From Bacteroidota bacterium (GTDB taxonomy: Bacteria > Bacteroidota > Bacteroidia > Flavobacteriales > Weeksellaceae), in assembly GCA_023393915.1 (NCBI GenBank), contig JAEXBS010000096.1, positions 186,001 through 250,000 of the forward strand: 64,000 bases of DNA. The letters run 5' to 3'. The notes under the pieces were generated by a model. It was not told where the DNA came from, searched no databases, and worked only from the letters and a program-made list of their open reading frames with translations. This document shows, one piece after another, positions 49,652-59,190 of this stretch; the stretch's first letter is position 1, and each line of letters opens with the position of its first letter. The translations under genes and the position numbers were made by a program.

Positions 49652-52516
49652 TTAGAACTTAAAATTAAAGTTTGCAAAAAAGCTACGTCCTCGATCGTAC
49701 CAAAACTTAGTATCATATAAAGGCTCACTTTCTTCACTGTACCTTTGGAGTTCTGGATAATTTGCATTCCGTATCTGCTCATAGCCTGCCGTTATGTATT
49801 TTCTCTCATTGAATAGATTAATCACACTTAAACTTAAAGAAAGAGTGTAACGACCAATATTAAATGTCTTTCCAGCATCTACGTTGAATAACCAGTTGTC
49901 TTTGAGCTTCACTTGATCTAATCGTGTATTAAGATCGTTGTTAGGAGTAAGCATTTGTCCTTGAGAAATACCATTTGTATAGTTTCCTGATGATTGTATC
50001 ATAGGATTCTTATAGAATGTTGAAGTCCTATTGGCAGCAAAAAAGTCCATATAATGGTCCGCCATGAAGTTTGCTGAACCTCCTAGCCACCATAGTTTCT
50101 GGTTACTGTAGCGGAAACCGAGTGTAGCTGTACTTTGTGGTGATCCTGCAATACGTAGGTCCTTGATTGAAGCCTTTCCTAAATCTTGGTAACCCAAGGC
50201 AGAGGTTTCGTTTTCAGTTGATAAAAGAACAATCGGGTCGTTTTGATAGGTGTATTTTCCAAGCGAACCGATTCCAAATACTTTTAAATTAGATAAAAGC
50301 CGGACTTCTGCTGCAACTTCAATTCCTAAATATCTTTTTTGAACCTCAGAGAGTATTTCAGTGACGTACGACTCACTGTTTCTTAGAGGCATGGCGTCCG
50401 AATACAAATCGCTGTAGAATCGGTTGACTACAGTGCCATTTTTGATAGAAGTGTGAAAAGCCGATACGCTTATTCTTAAATCAGGATGATTGTACTTGTA
50501 TTGCAATTCATTCGAGCTAACTACTTGATTTTTAATATTTGGGGTTCTTAGGTTGTGAATGCGTGGGTTTATGAATAAATTATCAAGTTCTGGTGCTATA
50601 TTGTATAATAATGCACTGTAAGAAAGCTGTGATCTACTTGAAAAATTATAAGCGATGCGCGCTTTGACTCCTGTGTCTAAGGATTCTATTTTCGCGCTTT
50701 TTCCTTTCGAATTTTGAAGGTAGTAAGGATTTAAATAGTTTCCTGCTCGTTGAGAAGAAGAATATCCAATAAAAAAGGAAGCCATTAAATCCCATTGGTC
50801 TAGATGCGCTACAGTAGAGGTGTTGAAGCGTAGCTGATCTCTTAAAAGTTCGTAATCGTATTTGTAGTGGTCTTCAACTTGAACCTCTGGAGAGTCTTGA
50901 TTGGAATCGTAATTTTGATTGCCCGTCAGCTGGTATGTATTCAAGGCGTAACGAGCTCCAAGTAGATCTTTAATTTCTTGGAATTGATGCCCTTTAAAAT
51001 TTTGGTAGTTCAGGTTTAAATTCAGTTGCCAGAAAGGTGTTAATTCTGTTTCAAAATGGGATGAGAAATTAAAGTTTAAACTTTCTTTTACGTCATCTAC
51101 AAGCAGGTACCTCGCTCCATCATTTAAGTGGTTTTCATTGATTTGTCGCATCCGGTCCCAATTAATCTGGTAGTAAGAGGGATCGGAAAGCCAGCGGTTT
51201 TTTATTTTTTCAGCCTCTTCAATGCTTCCTCCCTTGTTTAAAACATAGCTAGGTAAAAAAGCATAATAGGTTGGGTACGGGTTGGGAGCCTCTCTCCAGG
51301 AAAGTCTGCTTTGAGCGTCTCGACCCTTTTGGAAAGAAAGCGTCGTATTCCACTGACTCGATTCTCCAAGCTTTTGATAGTATTGAAGTTGAACGACAGG
51401 CACGTAAGAGTTGCGTACTCTAGCGTTACGTTTCTCTCCATTATCATAGCCCCAATAGGCATTGTAGTTTTTTCCTCCAAGCTCATACACTTCTTTTGTA
51501 TTTGCACTATAGGATTCTCGTTGTGTTGGTGCTCCAAAGGTGGTTAAGTTGATCGAAGCACGAGAAGTTAATTTTTTCTCAATGGAAGCAAAATAAGCAT
51601 GAGAATCCTGTTCAGTTCCTTGGATGATGCCGTCTTTTCCCCAACTTTTGCTAAGGGAGAAGGCAAAGGCCCATCCACTTGGCTTAAGACCACTTGCGTA
51701 GGTAGCCATAAGTCTATTTTTATAATTTCTATTAAGAAAGGAGTAAGTAAGTGAGGTCTGCTTGTTGAAGTTTGATGCCCTTGTGTCATAGTATAACGAA
51801 CCAGCTAAATTTGCAAAAGCATATTTTGAAAACCCTAGATTTTCAGAAACTTCGGACGGGTTTCGGGTAATGTCACTCAATCCACCCCATTGGATGGGAT
51901 CAACTACTCCGTCAACGGGATCTGACATGGGTACTCCGTTGAACGAGATTTCTTCGTACCGATTATCGACTCCGCGAGGAACAAAATTATAAAGCCCAAG
52001 TTCAAGAGTGGTGTTTTTTTGATAGACATCGCGCTTGGCACTTAGTAACCTAGTCATAGGTTGGACCAGGTTTCCATTACTGTCAGAAATAGCATCGTCT
52101 AAAACCAGAATTCCTAGATCGGTACTTTGATTTGCATTGAATAAGCTGATAACTCCTAAATCTTTCCTTTTTTCGCCTTCCTTGAGAGTGTACTCAATGG
52201 TCTTGGTTTCAAGGCCAGCTTTTGAGATCACTATTTGGTAGGTTCCTGGGGTTTGATTTACGAATTGGAAATAGCCTATTTTGTCTGCAATCAAATCTTG
52301 TGATGATTGAATGAGATCCACGTTTGCCCTTTCTACTGGTTTTCCGAGTTCATCTTTTAGATAACCATAAACGGTGATTTGACTATAAAGAAAAGTGAGT
52401 GAAAAGAGAGTGAAAATGCATGAAAGTAGGTAGGTCCATTTGCTCGCATACGGATCTTCTTTCTTTTTAGAAATACTTTGATTAATGTAGCGAAGAAAGG
52501 AAGACAAAACACACAT
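49652..52516 (-). CDS. TonB-dependent receptor with N-terminal carboxypeptidase-regulatory-like domain
   Basis: The product is 954 aa. A hydrophobic signal (about 27-45) is preceded by an unusually long N-terminus. Residues about 48-135 form a CarboxypepD_reg-like domain (VYGYLKDELGKPVERANV). The plug follows (LYNFVPRGVDNRYEEISFNGVPM in part), then a large beta-barrel ending in Phe. No SusD-like gene is nearby. The substrate is unknown. The start is not certain, but no later ATG precedes the signal. Confidence 0.88.
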   Translation of the reverse strand: MCVLSSFLRYINQSISKKKEDPYASKWTYLLSCIFTLFSLTFLYSQITVYGYLKDELGKPVERANVDLIQSSQDLIADKIGYFQFVNQTPGTYQIVISKAGLETKTIEYTLKEGEKRKDLGVISLFNANQSTDLGILVLDDAISDSNGNLVQPMTRLLSAKRDVYQKNTTLELGLYNFVPRGVDNRYEEISFNGVPMSDPVDGVVDPIQWGGLSDITRNPSEVSENLGFSKYAFANLAGSLYYDTRASNFNKQTSLTYSFLNRNYKNRLMATYASGLKPSGWAFAFSLSKSWGKDGIIQGTEQDSHAYFASIEKKLTSRASINLTTFGAPTQRESYSANTKEVYELGGKNYNAYWGYDNGEKRNARVRNSYVPVVQLQYYQKLGESSQWNTTLSFQKGRDAQSRLSWREAPNPYPTYYAFLPSYVLNKGGSIEEAEKIKNRWLSDPSYYQINWDRMRQINENHLNDGARYLLVDDVKESLNFNFSSHFETELTPFWQLNLNLNYQNFKGHQFQEIKDLLGARYALNTYQLTGNQNYDSNQDSPEVQVEDHYKYDYELLRDQLRFNTSTVAHLDQWDLMASFFIGYSSSQRAGNYLNPYYLQNSKGKSAKIESLDTGVKARIAYNFSSRSQLSYSALLYNIAPELDNLFINPRIHNLRTPNIKNQVVSSNELQYKYNHPDLRISVSAFHTSIKNGTVVNRFYSDLYSDAMPLRNSESYVTEILSEVQKRYLGIEVAAEVRLLSNLKVFGIGSLGKYTYQNDPIVLLSTENETSALGYQDLGKASIKDLRIAGSPQSTATLGFRYSNQKLWWLGGSANFMADHYMDFFAANRTSTFYKNPMIQSSGNYTNGISQGQMLTPNNDLNTRLDQVKLKDNWLFNVDAGKTFNIGRYTLSLSLSVINLFNERKYITAGYEQIRNANYPELQRYSEESEPLYDTKFWYDRGRSFFANFNFKF

Positions 52517-52761
52517 GATACAACGAGGTTGGCTTTGGAAATATCAAGAATTCAAAAGGTAAGAGCCGTATTTAAACTTTAAAAATAAGGAACTAGTTTA
52601 GTGAATAATCGTATAAAATTTCAACAAAATTTTGCAACAATTTTCGTTCCAATACTATTTTAATTGTGCGATCAATACTGTTAAAGTTCAAAATTTTCTT
52701 TGTCAGTGAATGATTTGGCGTTTGTTTTGCTTCATTTTTGACAAGAAAGCCCCATATTACT

Positions 52762-53178
52762 ATGAAAAAGTTATTATGGGTTACGCTACTTTTTGGAATC
52801 GTTTTTTCCAGTTGTAGTAGTTTACCCCAGTCGCAACGCAGCGATGATGCTGTTATGAAACCCGAGAAAAATGAAGAAGGAGAGTGGGAATTAATCGTTA
52901 TTGACAGTGATTTTGATTATTTCCTAAATGCCATTGCTAAGCCGGAATCTATGTATAGCGAAGCCACTTTAGAGCAACGTAATACTATGCTAGTATCGGA
53001 ATGGAATAGTTATTACTATTCCGGAAGATACCGAAAAGTTATCGAGTCTGCAATTCAGTACGACACCAATGAAAATTACGGTAAAGCATTTAATTATAAG
53101 CTGTACCAAGTATTTGCTTACGTGGGTTGGAAGTACGGACTTAGAATGAGAGGGTTAAGTGCAGCGGATGCTCGATAG
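52762..53178 (+). CDS. DUF6146 family lipoprotein
   Basis: The ATG at 52762 gives 138 aa, starting MKKLLWVTLLFGIVFSSC with a lipoprotein Cys near residue 18. The mature domain has IVIDSDFDYFLN, a Tyr-rich stretch SEWNSYYYSGRY, and NYKLYQVFAYVGWKYGL, which match DUF6146 of Flavobacteriia. The function is unknown. It is convergent with sufS, with a 2-bp gap. Confidence 0.78.
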   Translation: MKKLLWVTLLFGIVFSSCSSLPQSQRSDDAVMKPEKNEEGEWELIVIDSDFDYFLNAIAKPESMYSEATLEQRNTMLVSEWNSYYYSGRYRKVIESAIQYDTNENYGKAFNYKLYQVFAYVGWKYGLRMRGLSAADAR

Positions 53179-53180
53179 CT

Positions 53181-54401
53181 TTAGCTAAGCATTTTTTGCG
53201 CTTTTCTAACACCGTCAATCAACTGATCTATTTCATCCTTTGTGTTATAAACTGCAAAGCTGGCTCTTACTGTACCTGCAATTCCAAAGAAATTCATTAA
53301 AGGTTGGGTGCAATGGTGCCCTGTTCTAACGGCTATCCCCATTTTATCTAAAATCATTCCTGTATCCGATGCGATTCCAGCGTTCTTTAAGTTAAAGGAA
53401 ACGACAGCTGCTCGATTGGCTTTTTCCCCATAAATTGTGAGGTTGCCTAGCTCTAAAAGCTGCGCTTGAGCGTAAGATAAAAGTTCGTTTTCGTGTTGTG
53501 CAATCTGCTCAACGCCTAAGCGATTGATGAAATCCACGGCTGCGCCTAGCGCTATATTTCCTCCCACATTTGGCGTACCCGCTTCAAATTTAAAAGGTAG
53601 TCCTGCGTAAGTGGTTTTTTCAAAACTACAGGTGTGAATCATTTCCCCACCGCCATGAAAAGGAGGTAGCTCTTCCAACCTCTCTTCCTTACCATAGAGG
53701 ATCCCTACTCCCATAGGTCCGTACATTTTATGTGCTGAGAAAACGAGAAAATCACAATCCAATTTTTGAACATCCAGCTTCATGTGCGGTGAACTTTGTG
53801 CTGCATCAATGATGATCTTCGCGTTTGAAAGTTTACGCGCCTTTTCGATAATTATTTCGATAGGATTAATAATGCCTAAGGCGTTCGATATATGATTGAT
53901 GGAAATAATTTTAGTTCTTTCATTTAATTGCTCTTCAAGAAATTGAAGATCTAGAATTCCCTCAGTATCAATCGGAATCACTTTCAATACAGCTCCCGTT
54001 CGTTCGCATAGTAATTGCCAAGGCACTATGTTGGAATGGTGTTCGAGATAGGAAATCATAATTTCATCCCCTTTTTTAATCTGTGAAGTAAAGGAGTAAG
54101 CCAGTAAATTCAGCCCTTCAGTGGTTCCTTTGGTGAAAATGACTTCATGGGCATGCTTAGCCGTAATAAATTTCTGGATTTTCACCCTTGCTTCTTCCAT
54201 CGCTTCGGTCGCAATTTGGCTTAAGGTATGAATACCACGATGCACATTGGCATTGTATTGCTGGTAGTAGGTCGCCAGGCTATTGATCACAGAAGTTGGT
54301 TTTTGTGAACTAGCTGCATTGTCTAGGTAAATAAGTGGCTTATTTCCAATGGTTTGTGATAGTATGGGGAACTCTTGACGTATAATATCGGTATTGAGCA
54401 T
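53181..54401 (-). CDS. sufS: Cysteine desulfurase, SufS type (group II)
   Basis: The product is 406 aa. The PLP-binding Lys is in FLVFSAHKMYGPMG (near residue 225), AAQSSPH carries cofactor-binding residues, and the catalytic Cys is in VRTGHHCTQPLM (near 363), with the short extended loop of group II enzymes. It releases sulfur from cysteine for Fe-S cluster assembly. SufBCDE genes are not in this window; in relatives sufS usually belongs to a suf cluster. Confidence 0.93.
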   Translation of the reverse strand: MLNTDIIRQEFPILSQTIGNKPLIYLDNAASSQKPTSVINSLATYYQQYNANVHRGIHTLSQIATEAMEEARVKIQKFITAKHAHEVIFTKGTTEGLNLLAYSFTSQIKKGDEIMISYLEHHSNIVPWQLLCERTGAVLKVIPIDTEGILDLQFLEEQLNERTKIISINHISNALGIINPIEIIIEKARKLSNAKIIIDAAQSSPHMKLDVQKLDCDFLVFSAHKMYGPMGVGILYGKEERLEELPPFHGGGEMIHTCSFEKTTYAGLPFKFEAGTPNVGGNIALGAAVDFINRLGVEQIAQHENELLSYAQAQLLELGNLTIYGEKANRAAVVSFNLKNAGIASDTGMILDKMGIAVRTGHHCTQPLMNFFGIAGTVRASFAVYNTKDEIDQLIDGVRKAQKMLS

Positions 54402-54422
54402 GTTCTATATATAAAATGACTT

Positions 54423-54430
54423 CAAATTTA
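54423..54430 (-). promoter_or_regulatory. Candidate -7 element of sufS
   Basis: On the minus strand TAAATTTG lies 21 bp before the sufS ATG. No -33 TTG is seen. Confidence 0.42.
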
Positions 54431-54493
54431 CGGAATAAATAGTGAATTGAGAAAAATGACAAAGGCTTGATGGGTGCGCTTAACTAATGCAAA

Positions 54494-54516
54494 AGGCTTC
54501 CTGGATGAGGAAGCCT
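54494..54516 (-). terminator. Terminator after glyS
   Basis: A perfect 9-bp stem AGGCTTCCT/AGGAAGCCT (54494-54502 with 54508-54516) with a 5-nt loop is followed on the minus strand by TTTTGC. It lies 25 bp past the glyS stop. Confidence 0.75.
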
Positions 54517-54541
54517 AAGGGATATCTAATTTTTCTATTCT

Positions 54542-56083
54542 TTAAATTTTAGATAGTAGAGTTCTAAAACTAGTTTTTTCTTCAATGATTCTTCTTAGTT
54601 CGCTGACCGCTACTCTTTCTTGCTCCATAGTATCTCGATCACGCAGCGTTACGGTGTGATCCGTTAATGAATCGTGATCTACGGTAATACAGAACGGGGT
54701 TCCAAGTGCGTCATTTCTTCTGTAGCGCTTACCAATACTGTCTTTCTCTTCATAAATTAAGTTGAAATCGTACTTCAGATCATTGAATAACTGCTCTGCA
54801 TATTCACCTAAACCGTCTTTTTTCATGAGTGGAAGGATGGCAGCTTTGACTGGTGCAATGGCAGGAGGTAGGGCAAGAACCGTTCTTTCTGAACCGTCTT
54901 CTAATACTTCATCTCTCAGACAATGAGAAAATACTGCTAAAAATAAACGGTCAAGTCCTATAGAGGTTTCCACTACGTAAGGCACATAACTTTCGTTACG
55001 TTCGGGATCAAAATATTGAATTTTTCTTCCTGAATGTTGTTCGTGCGCAGAGAGGTCAAAGTCGGTTCTCGAGTGAATCCCCTCTAATTCTTTTTGTCCA
55101 AAAGGAAACTTAAATTCAATATCAGTAGCTGCATTGGCATAGTGAGCTAATTTTTCATGATCATGAAAGCGGTAGTTGTCTTCTCCAAGTCCTAGTGCTA
55201 AGTGCCAATTCATCCGCTTCTGTTTCCACTCTTTAAAGTGAGAAAGTTCTGTGCCTGGTGGAACAAAGAACTGCATTTCCATCTGTTCGAATTCTCTCAT
55301 TCTAAAGATGAACTGACGCGCTACGATTTCATTTCTAAATGCTTTTCCAATTTGAGCAATTCCAAAAGGAAGCTTATGTCTTGATGTTTTTTGAACATTT
55401 AGGAAGTTCACAAAAATACCCTGCGCAGTCTCAGGTCTTAAATAAAGATCCATCGCGTTTTCTGCTGAAGCTCCTAGCTTGGTGCCGAACATTAGATTGA
55501 ACTGTCTTACGTCGGTCCAATTCTTACTTCCCGTGTCTGGATCAGCGATTTCTAGTTCTTCGATTAAGGATTTAACATCCGCAAGGTCGTTGTTGTCGAG
55601 TGATTGAGCCATGCGTGTTAAAATTGCACTCTGTTTTTCTCTCAACTCCAGAACTCTAGCATTGGTTGCTTCAAAGGTAGAGAGGTCGAATGCTTCTCCA
55701 AATCGTTTTTGAGCCTTTGCGATTTCTTTCTGAGCCTTGTCTTCCAATTTTGCACAATAGTCTTCGATAAGAACGTCGGCTCTAAATCTTTTTTTACTGT
55801 CTTTATTGTCAATGAGTGGATCGTTGAAAGCGTCAACGTGTCCAGAAGCTTTCCATGTTGTAGGATGCATAAGGATAGCTGAATCAATTCCGACGATATT
55901 CTCATTTAATTGAACCATCGCCTTCCACCAGTACTGCTTTAAGTTGTTCTTTAATTCCGCACCATTCTGTCCATAGTCGTATACGGCTGAAAGCCCGTCG
56001 TAAACTTCGGAACTGGGAAAAATAAACCCGTACTCTTTTGCGTGGGAGACTACCTTCTTAAATACATCCTCTTGTTTTGCCAT
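54542..56083 (-). CDS. glyS: Glycyl-tRNA synthetase (dimeric, class II)
   Basis: I use the ATG at 56083 (513 aa), giving MAKQEDVFKKVVSHAKEYGF; the longer frame runs through the promoter. Class II motifs are present: LYLRPETAQGIFVNF (about 265-279), the motif 2 region FRNEIVARQFIFRMREFEQMEMQFF (in part: FRNEIVARQF) and motif 3 near GLDRLFLAVF. It is the single-chain archaeal/eukaryal-like GlyRS common in Bacteroidota. It is divergent from pyrD. Confidence 0.96.
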   Translation of the reverse strand: MAKQEDVFKKVVSHAKEYGFIFPSSEVYDGLSAVYDYGQNGAELKNNLKQYWWKAMVQLNENIVGIDSAILMHPTTWKASGHVDAFNDPLIDNKDSKKRFRADVLIEDYCAKLEDKAQKEIAKAQKRFGEAFDLSTFEATNARVLELREKQSAILTRMAQSLDNNDLADVKSLIEELEIADPDTGSKNWTDVRQFNLMFGTKLGASAENAMDLYLRPETAQGIFVNFLNVQKTSRHKLPFGIAQIGKAFRNEIVARQFIFRMREFEQMEMQFFVPPGTELSHFKEWKQKRMNWHLALGLGEDNYRFHDHEKLAHYANAATDIEFKFPFGQKELEGIHSRTDFDLSAHEQHSGRKIQYFDPERNESYVPYVVETSIGLDRLFLAVFSHCLRDEVLEDGSERTVLALPPAIAPVKAAILPLMKKDGLGEYAEQLFNDLKYDFNLIYEEKDSIGKRYRRNDALGTPFCITVDHDSLTDHTVTLRDRDTMEQERVAVSELRRIIEEKTSFRTLLSKI

Positions 56084-56102
56084 TTCAAAATAATAATTTG
56101 AG

Positions 56103-56110
56103 CAAAAATA
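56103..56110 (-). promoter_or_regulatory. Candidate -7 element of glyS
   Basis: On the minus strand TATTTTTG lies 19 bp before the glyS ATG. It favours this start over the longer reading frame. Confidence 0.42.
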
Positions 56111-56223
56111 GGGAATTATATCTGATTTTATGATAGAATTAATAGGGTTAGAAGTAGTGCGAAAAGGTTTTTTTGTTAGAATACGTCTCGTATTGATAGT
56201 TTCGTTTCCTCTAGGAAAAACTG

Positions 56224-56231
56224 TAAATTTG
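56224..56231 (+). promoter_or_regulatory. Candidate -7 element of pyrD
   Basis: TAAATTTG lies 19 bp before the ATG at 56251 and within the short palindrome CTGTA-AATTTG-TACAG. No TTG is found at the correct -33 position. Confidence 0.45.
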
Positions 56232-56250
56232 TACAGATAAAAAACCAATT

Positions 56251-57261
56251 ATGTACAAGTCTCTCTTACGACCCTTTCTCTTTAAACTGGATGCTGAAAA
56301 AGCGCATCATTTTACCTTTTGGCTCATTAAAAATTTCGGGTCCCTTTCTAGTATTTTTCTTAAAAAACCAATAGAAGATAAAAGTCTTGAGAGAGAAGTG
56401 TTCGGATTAAAGTTTAAGAATCCAATTGGTCTTGCCGCTGGTCTTGATAAAGATGCGAAGATTTTTAGAGAATTAGGGGATTTAGGGTTTGGTTTTGTAG
56501 AGATTGGAACACTAACCCCCAAGGCTCAGAGCGGAAATGATAAGAAAAGGCTTTTCCGCTTGTTGGAGGATTCGGCTATTATAAACCGAATGGGGTTTAA
56601 TAATGAGGGTGTGGAGGCTGCAGTCAAGAGGCTTCGTGGAGAAAGAAAGATTATTGTAGGAGGAAACATCGGAAAGAATAAAATTACACCTAACGAAAAC
56701 GCAGTCAATGATTATGTTCTTGCTTTTGATTCTCTATTTGATGTTGTAGACTACTTTGTAGTGAATGTAAGTTCTCCAAACACTCCTAACTTAAGGGCAT
56801 TACAAGAAAAGGAGCCCCTAAAAGCGCTACTGCATAAGCTTCAAGAGGTCAACGCCACGTATACTAAATCTAAGCCAATTCTTCTTAAGATTGCACCTGA
56901 TTTAACCAATGACCAACTTCTAGACATCATTGAAATTGTTAAAGAGACTCAAATCGCGGGAGTAATAGCAACCAATACAACACTTTCCAGAGATGGGCTC
57001 CGTTCTGCAAATCAAAAAGAATCAGGAGGTCTTTCGGGTAAACCCTTAACAAAAAGGTCCACAGAGGTGATTCAATTTCTCCATAAAGAAAGTGAGGGGG
57101 CTTTTCCAATTATTGGAGTGGGAGGAATTCACTCTGCAAAAGACGCTTTAGAGAAATTAGATGCTGGAGCGTCCTTAATTCAGCTTTATACCGGTTTTAT
57201 TTACGAAGGTCCAGAGTTAATTCGAGAAATCAATCAAGCGATATTGCAAAGAGCTAAATAA
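56251..57261 (+). CDS. pyrD: Dihydroorotate dehydrogenase (quinone), class 2
   Basis: The product is 336 aa. An N-terminal helical part (1-40), typical of membrane-associated class 2 enzymes, precedes FKNPIGLAAGLDKDA, GFVEIGTLTP, the catalytic Ser in VNVSSPNTPNLR (near 176) and GGLSGKPLTKRS. It oxidises dihydroorotate to orotate with quinone in pyrimidine synthesis. Its 3' end overlaps the convergent DUF445 gene by 8 bp. Confidence 0.95.
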   Translation: MYKSLLRPFLFKLDAEKAHHFTFWLIKNFGSLSSIFLKKPIEDKSLEREVFGLKFKNPIGLAAGLDKDAKIFRELGDLGFGFVEIGTLTPKAQSGNDKKRLFRLLEDSAIINRMGFNNEGVEAAVKRLRGERKIIVGGNIGKNKITPNENAVNDYVLAFDSLFDVVDYFVVNVSSPNTPNLRALQEKEPLKALLHKLQEVNATYTKSKPILLKIAPDLTNDQLLDIIEIVKETQIAGVIATNTTLSRDGLRSANQKESGGLSGKPLTKRSTEVIQFLHKESEGAFPIIGVGGIHSAKDALEKLDAGASLIQLYTGFIYEGPELIREINQAILQRAK

Positions 57262-58498
57262 AGAAATGCGAGATGGTGTAGAGTAGAAGTCCTACCAATC
57301 CTCCGACTAAGGTTCCATTCACTCGGATAAATTGCAAATCTTTCCCAACCTCAAGTTCAAGTTTCTGACTAAGCTCTTTTCCATCCCAACTCCCCACAGT
57401 GCTAGAAATGAGCTCAGAGGCTTTGTGTCTGTTTTTAAGAAAGTACCGGTAGGTAGTTACCCGAAGCCAATGGTCTATCTTTTCTCTTAATACGGGATCG
57501 GATTCCAGTTGGCTGGAAAAGGTTTGAAGGCTGCGCTGTAAATAAGCTTTTAAGGGGGAGTGTTCTTCGAGAAGCTCTTTTTCAATAGAGTTCTTTATCG
57601 ATTTCCAAATGTTTTTGGACAAGCGCGAACGTTCTTTCTCATTTAGATAATGGCTCACTGCTTCTTGCAATTCTTCATTCCAAAGGTTTTCTTCTTTTAA
57701 TTGAGTGATAAGTGTAGAAATTTTCGCGTCTATGTTTTCTCGGAAGGGATGAAGTGGATTTTGTTCTACTTCCATTAAAAAAGAAGCAATTCCTTCAGTG
57801 ATCCGGTCTGCCAAGGCGTTATCAACAAAAGAAGGGATGAGCGAAAAACTTTTTTCATGTACTTTCTGTCTAATTTCATCTTTGTGTTCAAGGGTTACTT
57901 TTTGTAGCTCTTGTGAGAGCGTGGTTAATATCTGTTGATGGAGTCCTCTTGCCTTCACGTATTCGATCCCGCCAGCTATTATTTTTCCAGGCTTTAGTTC
58001 TGTTGATATTTTACCTAATTCTTTAGAAATCAATTCGCTCAACTGAGAGTCTTCTACCTCATTCAGTAACCTTTTGGCTAGATCGACAGCAGTCAGTAGG
58101 ATTTTTTCTTGATTATTCGGTTTTTTAAGAAACTCGGAAATATAGGCCGAAGCATTGAGTTTAAGAAGGTAGGGACGAATGGTTTCTGGTGAAAGGAAAT
58201 TATCTACAACGAAAGATCCTAAATTGTCGCCAATTTGTTCTTTTTTGCTTTGGATCAGATTGGTATGCGGAATTTTAAGACCTAGAGGATAATGAAAAAG
58301 CGCAGTCACTGCGAACCAGTCAGCTAAAGCGCCTACCATAGCGGCCTCACAAAATGCTTTTGTGTAGCCGATCCAGTGTGCTGAGGATGATTTGCTCAGA
58401 TAAGTAGTGGCAACAAAGCCAATTGCCATAAGTAAGAATAGACCTGTGGCAAAGAGTTTATGTCGTTTTAATTGTTGTCGTTTGGACAATTGATTCAT
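57254..58498 (-). CDS. DUF445 family membrane protein
   Basis: The ATG at 58498 gives 414 aa. Membrane helices lie at about 16-36 and at the C-terminus (about 395-412). The signature FCEAAMVGALADWFAVTALFHYPLG (in part: GALADWFAVTALF) followed by IPHTNLIQSKKEQIG defines DUF445 (YheB/YtjA-related). The middle is a long helical region. The function is unknown; a role at the membrane is inferred. It is divergent from msrB. Confidence 0.88.
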   Translation of the reverse strand: MNQLSKRQQLKRHKLFATGLFLLMAIGFVATTYLSKSSSAHWIGYTKAFCEAAMVGALADWFAVTALFHYPLGLKIPHTNLIQSKKEQIGDNLGSFVVDNFLSPETIRPYLLKLNASAYISEFLKKPNNQEKILLTAVDLAKRLLNEVEDSQLSELISKELGKISTELKPGKIIAGGIEYVKARGLHQQILTTLSQELQKVTLEHKDEIRQKVHEKSFSLIPSFVDNALADRITEGIASFLMEVEQNPLHPFRENIDAKISTLITQLKEENLWNEELQEAVSHYLNEKERSRLSKNIWKSIKNSIEKELLEEHSPLKAYLQRSLQTFSSQLESDPVLREKIDHWLRVTTYRYFLKNRHKASELISSTVGSWDGKELSQKLELEVGKDLQFIRVNGTLVGGLVGLLLYTISHFFI

Positions 58499-58549
58499 CT
58501 GCAATTAATTTGTTAATTTTGAATAACTAAAGTGGAAAATCTAGTGCGC

Positions 58550-59077
58550 ATGAAACAGTTATTTACTTTATTGTTGCTAGGACTATTTTCTTGCACACAG
58601 AATTATTCTCCCGTTAAACAAACCCATATTATGCAAGATTCTACATCAAAAAACAATCCATACTATTCACAATCAGATTCTACGCCGTTACAAGTGGATA
58701 ACCAGGAGTGGAAAGAAGTACTTTCGCCTGAACTTTATTATATAGCCAGAGAAAAGGGAACCGAGCGGCCTTTCAGTGGCAAATACAATGAATTTGATCA
58801 AGAAGGAGAATATTGCTGTGCCACCTGTGGGAACCACCTTTTTCGATCGGATCAAAAATTTGCCTCCACTTGTGGCTGGCCTAGTTTCTTTGAGGCAGAT
58901 AAAAATGGAGTCAGTTACAAGAGAGATAGCTCCCATGGAATGGAGCGGATCGAAGTTTTATGCCGCCGCTGTGATTCGCATTTAGGACATGTATTTAATG
59001 ACGGTCCAGCGCCTACGGGGGTTCGCTATTGCATGAATTCTGTTTCTCTGAATTTTGTTGCAGACAAGAAAGAATAA
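58550..59077 (+). CDS. msrB: Peptide-methionine (R)-S-oxide reductase, lipoprotein form
   Basis: The ATG at 58550 gives 175 aa with a lipoprotein signal ending in GLFSC (Cys about residue 15). The MsrB domain carries zinc-binding CxxC pairs in CCATCGNHLF and CRRCDSHLGHVF and the catalytic Cys in RYCMNSVSL. It repairs methionine-R-sulfoxide. The signal places it in the envelope, so it probably repairs oxidised exported proteins; a dedicated electron donor is not seen nearby. Confidence 0.93.
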   Translation: MKQLFTLLLLGLFSCTQNYSPVKQTHIMQDSTSKNNPYYSQSDSTPLQVDNQEWKEVLSPELYYIAREKGTERPFSGKYNEFDQEGEYCCATCGNHLFRSDQKFASTCGWPSFFEADKNGVSYKRDSSHGMERIEVLCRRCDSHLGHVFNDGPAPTGVRYCMNSVSLNFVADKKE

Positions 59078-59156
59078 AGGGCTTTTCCTGGTGTTAACAT
59101 GGTTATAAAAAAGTGTTAAACTATTAATATATAAGTAGTTGCTATTTTGGTTTTTC

Positions 59157-59164
59157 TATATTTG
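59157..59164 (+). promoter_or_regulatory. Candidate -7 element of the L,D-transpeptidase-like gene
   Basis: TATATTTG lies 26 bp before the ATG at 59191. A TTG is present 15 bp upstream, shorter than the usual spacing. Confidence 0.42.
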
Positions 59165-59190
59165 CAACCGAATATAGAAGAAAATAGTAA

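Noticed and set aside
49652..52516. Polysaccharide utilisation locus around the large TonB receptor
   Set aside because: No SusD-like lipoprotein, glycoside hydrolase or sensor gene is adjacent.
54542..56248. Longer glyS product starting at 56248
   Set aside because: The extra 55 residues are not GlyRS-like and run across a -7 promoter motif.
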